Below are positions 44,610-45,421 of a stretch of DNA of 45,421 nucleotides, piece after piece. The notes below the pieces were generated by a model. That model did no database searches. It was not told where the DNA came from and was given only the letters and a program-made list of their open reading frames with translations. The translations under genes were made by a program, and so were the position numbers. Location of the stretch: NCBI GenBank assembly GCA_949297415.1, contig CASFSV010000014.1, positions 203,873 through 249,293 on the forward strand, written 5' to 3'. The DNA comes from an uncultured Alphaproteobacteria bacterium (GTDB lineage: Bacteria > Pseudomonadota > Alphaproteobacteria > RF32 > CAG-239). Numbering within the stretch: position 1 is the stretch's first letter; each line of letters begins with the position of its first letter.

Positions 44610-45239
44610 ATGAAAAAATTTTTATCTTCTTTGCAAGAACCGCTATCATGCATTCTGACTCTTGGCTTTTTTATTACTGTCATGGCGTACATTTTCAGAT
44701 GGGATGTAGAACAGTTTAACGATAGAACTGTTGTTTATAAGGACTTCGTTGAGTTAACCATAGACACTAAGGGGAGATTAGATCTTAATTTATTTGAGAC
44801 TGAATCCACCTATGTAATGACACTAAAAGCATTGACCCAAGAAGTCATTGACGAACTACCTTTCGACGAGGTCATTAATAATCCCTCGAAAATAACGCAA
44901 GAAGTTAGAAAGCGTTATGAGATGACGGGGGAAAAATTAAAATCCCTCTATATTATGGTTACTCCGCCGAAAGATTTTTCTTTTGCTGGTCAGCGCCTTA
45001 AATCCATGCCGATGACGATAGCCGTTGATAGTATGATATCTGCAGCAGCTAAGCGAGATGCTCAAGGGTATACACCTGAGGCTGAACGTCTGGAAGAAAG
45101 ACGTGATGCTCGCTATAATGAGCTTAAACGGATTGAAAGTAATGAGCGGATTAAAATTCGTCAGGCTGAAGCCATTGAAAATGCCGCAGACAATATGGGA
45201 TTTCTCAGTGGAGATTTAAGTGTTAGCATTGGTGAGTGA
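44610..45239 (+). CDS. Membrane-anchored protein of unknown function
   Basis: Not recognised. The 209-residue protein has one N-terminal hydrophobic segment (about residues 14-31) that reads as a signal anchor, then a soluble, probably periplasmic domain with VELTIDTKGRLDLNLFETES, VMTLKALTQEVIDELPFDEV and LYIMVTPPKDFSFAGQRLKS. The C-terminal third is highly charged and likely coiled (EAERLEERRDARYNELKRIE). The ATG at 44610 is preferred over TTG 44529, which lies in the -35 of its promoter. No clear ribosome binding site precedes it. It stands alone between two terminators and next to an insertion sequence. Confidence 0.65.
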   Translation: MKKFLSSLQEPLSCILTLGFFITVMAYIFRWDVEQFNDRTVVYKDFVELTIDTKGRLDLNLFETESTYVMTLKALTQEVIDELPFDEVINNPSKITQEVRKRYEMTGEKLKSLYIMVTPPKDFSFAGQRLKSMPMTIAVDSMISAAAKRDAQGYTPEAERLEERRDARYNELKRIESNERIKIRQAEAIENAADNMGFLSGDLSVSIGE

Positions 45240-45251
45240 TTATCTATTTTT

Positions 45252-45288
45252 AAAGTGCTTTGATATATTGTCAAAGCACTTTTTTTTA
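45252..45288 (+). terminator. Terminator after the membrane-anchored unknown gene
   Basis: Perfect 12-bp stem AAAGTGCTTTGA / TCAAAGCACTTT with a 7-base loop, running into a T run. Confidence 0.92.
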
Positions 45289-45306
45289 TTAATGCCTTGT
45301 AGAAAA

Positions 45307-45324
45307 CCACCACTTTAGTGGTGG
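45307..45324 (+). repeat. Left-end hairpin of the IS200-like element
   Basis: CCACCACT-TT-AGTGGTGG, 8-base arms. The position, about 30 bases before the transposase start, fits the subterminal hairpin that TnpA binds on the single strand. Confidence 0.75.
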
Positions 45325-45355
45325 ATGAATAAAAAGTCGGCGATATAATAAAGGT

Positions 45356-45421
45356 ATGCAATTTGTAGAGAGTTCACATAGCGTATACAGTTTAAGTTAC
45401 CACATAGTGTGGGTAACCAAA
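45356..45421 (+). CDS. tnpA: IS200/IS605-family transposase TnpA, N-terminal fragment
   Basis: Only the first 22 codons are inside the window. They contain SSHSVYSLSYHIVWVTK, the highly conserved start of Y1 (HUH) transposases of the IS200 type. AAAGG precedes the ATG. The catalytic HUH and Tyr residues lie outside the window, so whether the gene is intact cannot be judged. Confidence 0.85.
   Translation, partial: MQFVESSHSVYSLSYHIVWVTK

Larger units (their letters stand above)
45301..45421 (+). mobile_element. Left end of an IS200/IS605-family insertion sequence, cut by the window edge
   Basis: A short GC-rich hairpin is followed by a transposase start of the IS200 TnpA type about 30 bases later. 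IS200/IS605 elements have subterminal hairpins instead of terminal inverted repeats and move as single-stranded DNA. The exact left boundary cannot be fixed without the right end; it lies between the terminator at 45288 and the hairpin at 45307. Confidence 0.8.

Overview
The window is 45.4 kb of AT-rich, gene-dense bacterial chromosome. It most likely comes from an alphaproteobacterium. The evidence is a GcrA-type cell-cycle regulator, a DUF2155 protein next to MCE (MlaD-like) genes, and several gene orders typical of that class: leuS-lptE-holA, clpP-clpX, rpoZ-rel-(DUF2062)-acpS, apbC divergent from hflK-hflC-degP-holC, and kdsD-lptC/A-lptB-hpf-ptsN. The low GC content and compact spacing suggest a host-associated (for example gut) lineage rather than a free-living rhizobial or caulobacterial one. 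That placement is inference only. LPS transport genes (lptE, lptB, an lptC/lptA-like gene), lipoproteins, barrel proteins and MCE proteins show a Gram-negative double membrane.

Layout. 1-2.1 kb: the 3' part of a large unrecognised repeat protein. 2.2-4.65 kb: glycolytic gap and pgk. 4.7-5.65 kb: an outer-membrane barrel protein. 5.7-9.6 kb: an FAD oxidoreductase, a GT-C-like membrane protein and MlaC. 9.7-13.8 kb: leuS, lptE, holA. 13.8-16.5 kb (minus strand): clpX, clpP and a lone VirB8-like protein. 16.6-20.1 kb: a TolC-family lipoprotein with an Ig-like C-terminus and a second GT-C-like membrane protein. 20.1-21.9 kb (minus): two tandem MCE proteins and a DUF2155 protein. 22-26 kb: an ABC ATPase, a fused GldF/GldG-type permease and a DUF4340-like protein. 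26-28.3 kb (minus): ettA and a small secreted unknown. 28.4 kb: rpmJ, a 41-residue gene. 28.6-33.7 kb (minus): acpS, DUF2062, rel, rpoZ and a secreted unknown. 33.8-35 kb: gcrA and a methyltransferase-like gene. 35-44.3 kb: apbC (minus), then hflK, hflC, degP, holC, kdsD, a fused lptC/lptA, lptB, hpf, ptsN. 44.6-45.2 kb: a membrane-anchored unknown. 45.3 kb to the edge: the left end of an IS200/IS605-type insertion sequence.

How the genes fit together. Much of the window concerns the cell envelope. LptE, the LptC/A fusion, LptB and KdsD make and export LPS. MlaC and two MCE proteins move phospholipids between membranes. HflKC and DegP handle membrane and periplasmic protein quality. The rest is housekeeping: translation (leuS, ettA, rpmJ, hpf), replication (holA, holC), stress and cell-cycle control (rel, rpoZ, gcrA, ptsN) and proteolysis (clpXP).

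The least ordinary items are the LptC-LptA fusion with a long beta-repeat array, the TolC lipoprotein with an Ig-like tail, the isolated VirB8-like gene, the tandem-repeat protein at the left edge, the apparent absence of rpoN between lptB and hpf, and a pair of near-identical AT-rich dyads, 31 bp apart, directly before a promoter at 44.5 kb. No tRNA, rRNA or CRISPR array was recognised. The only stretch over 300 bases without a gene is 44297-44609; its contents are described in the features.
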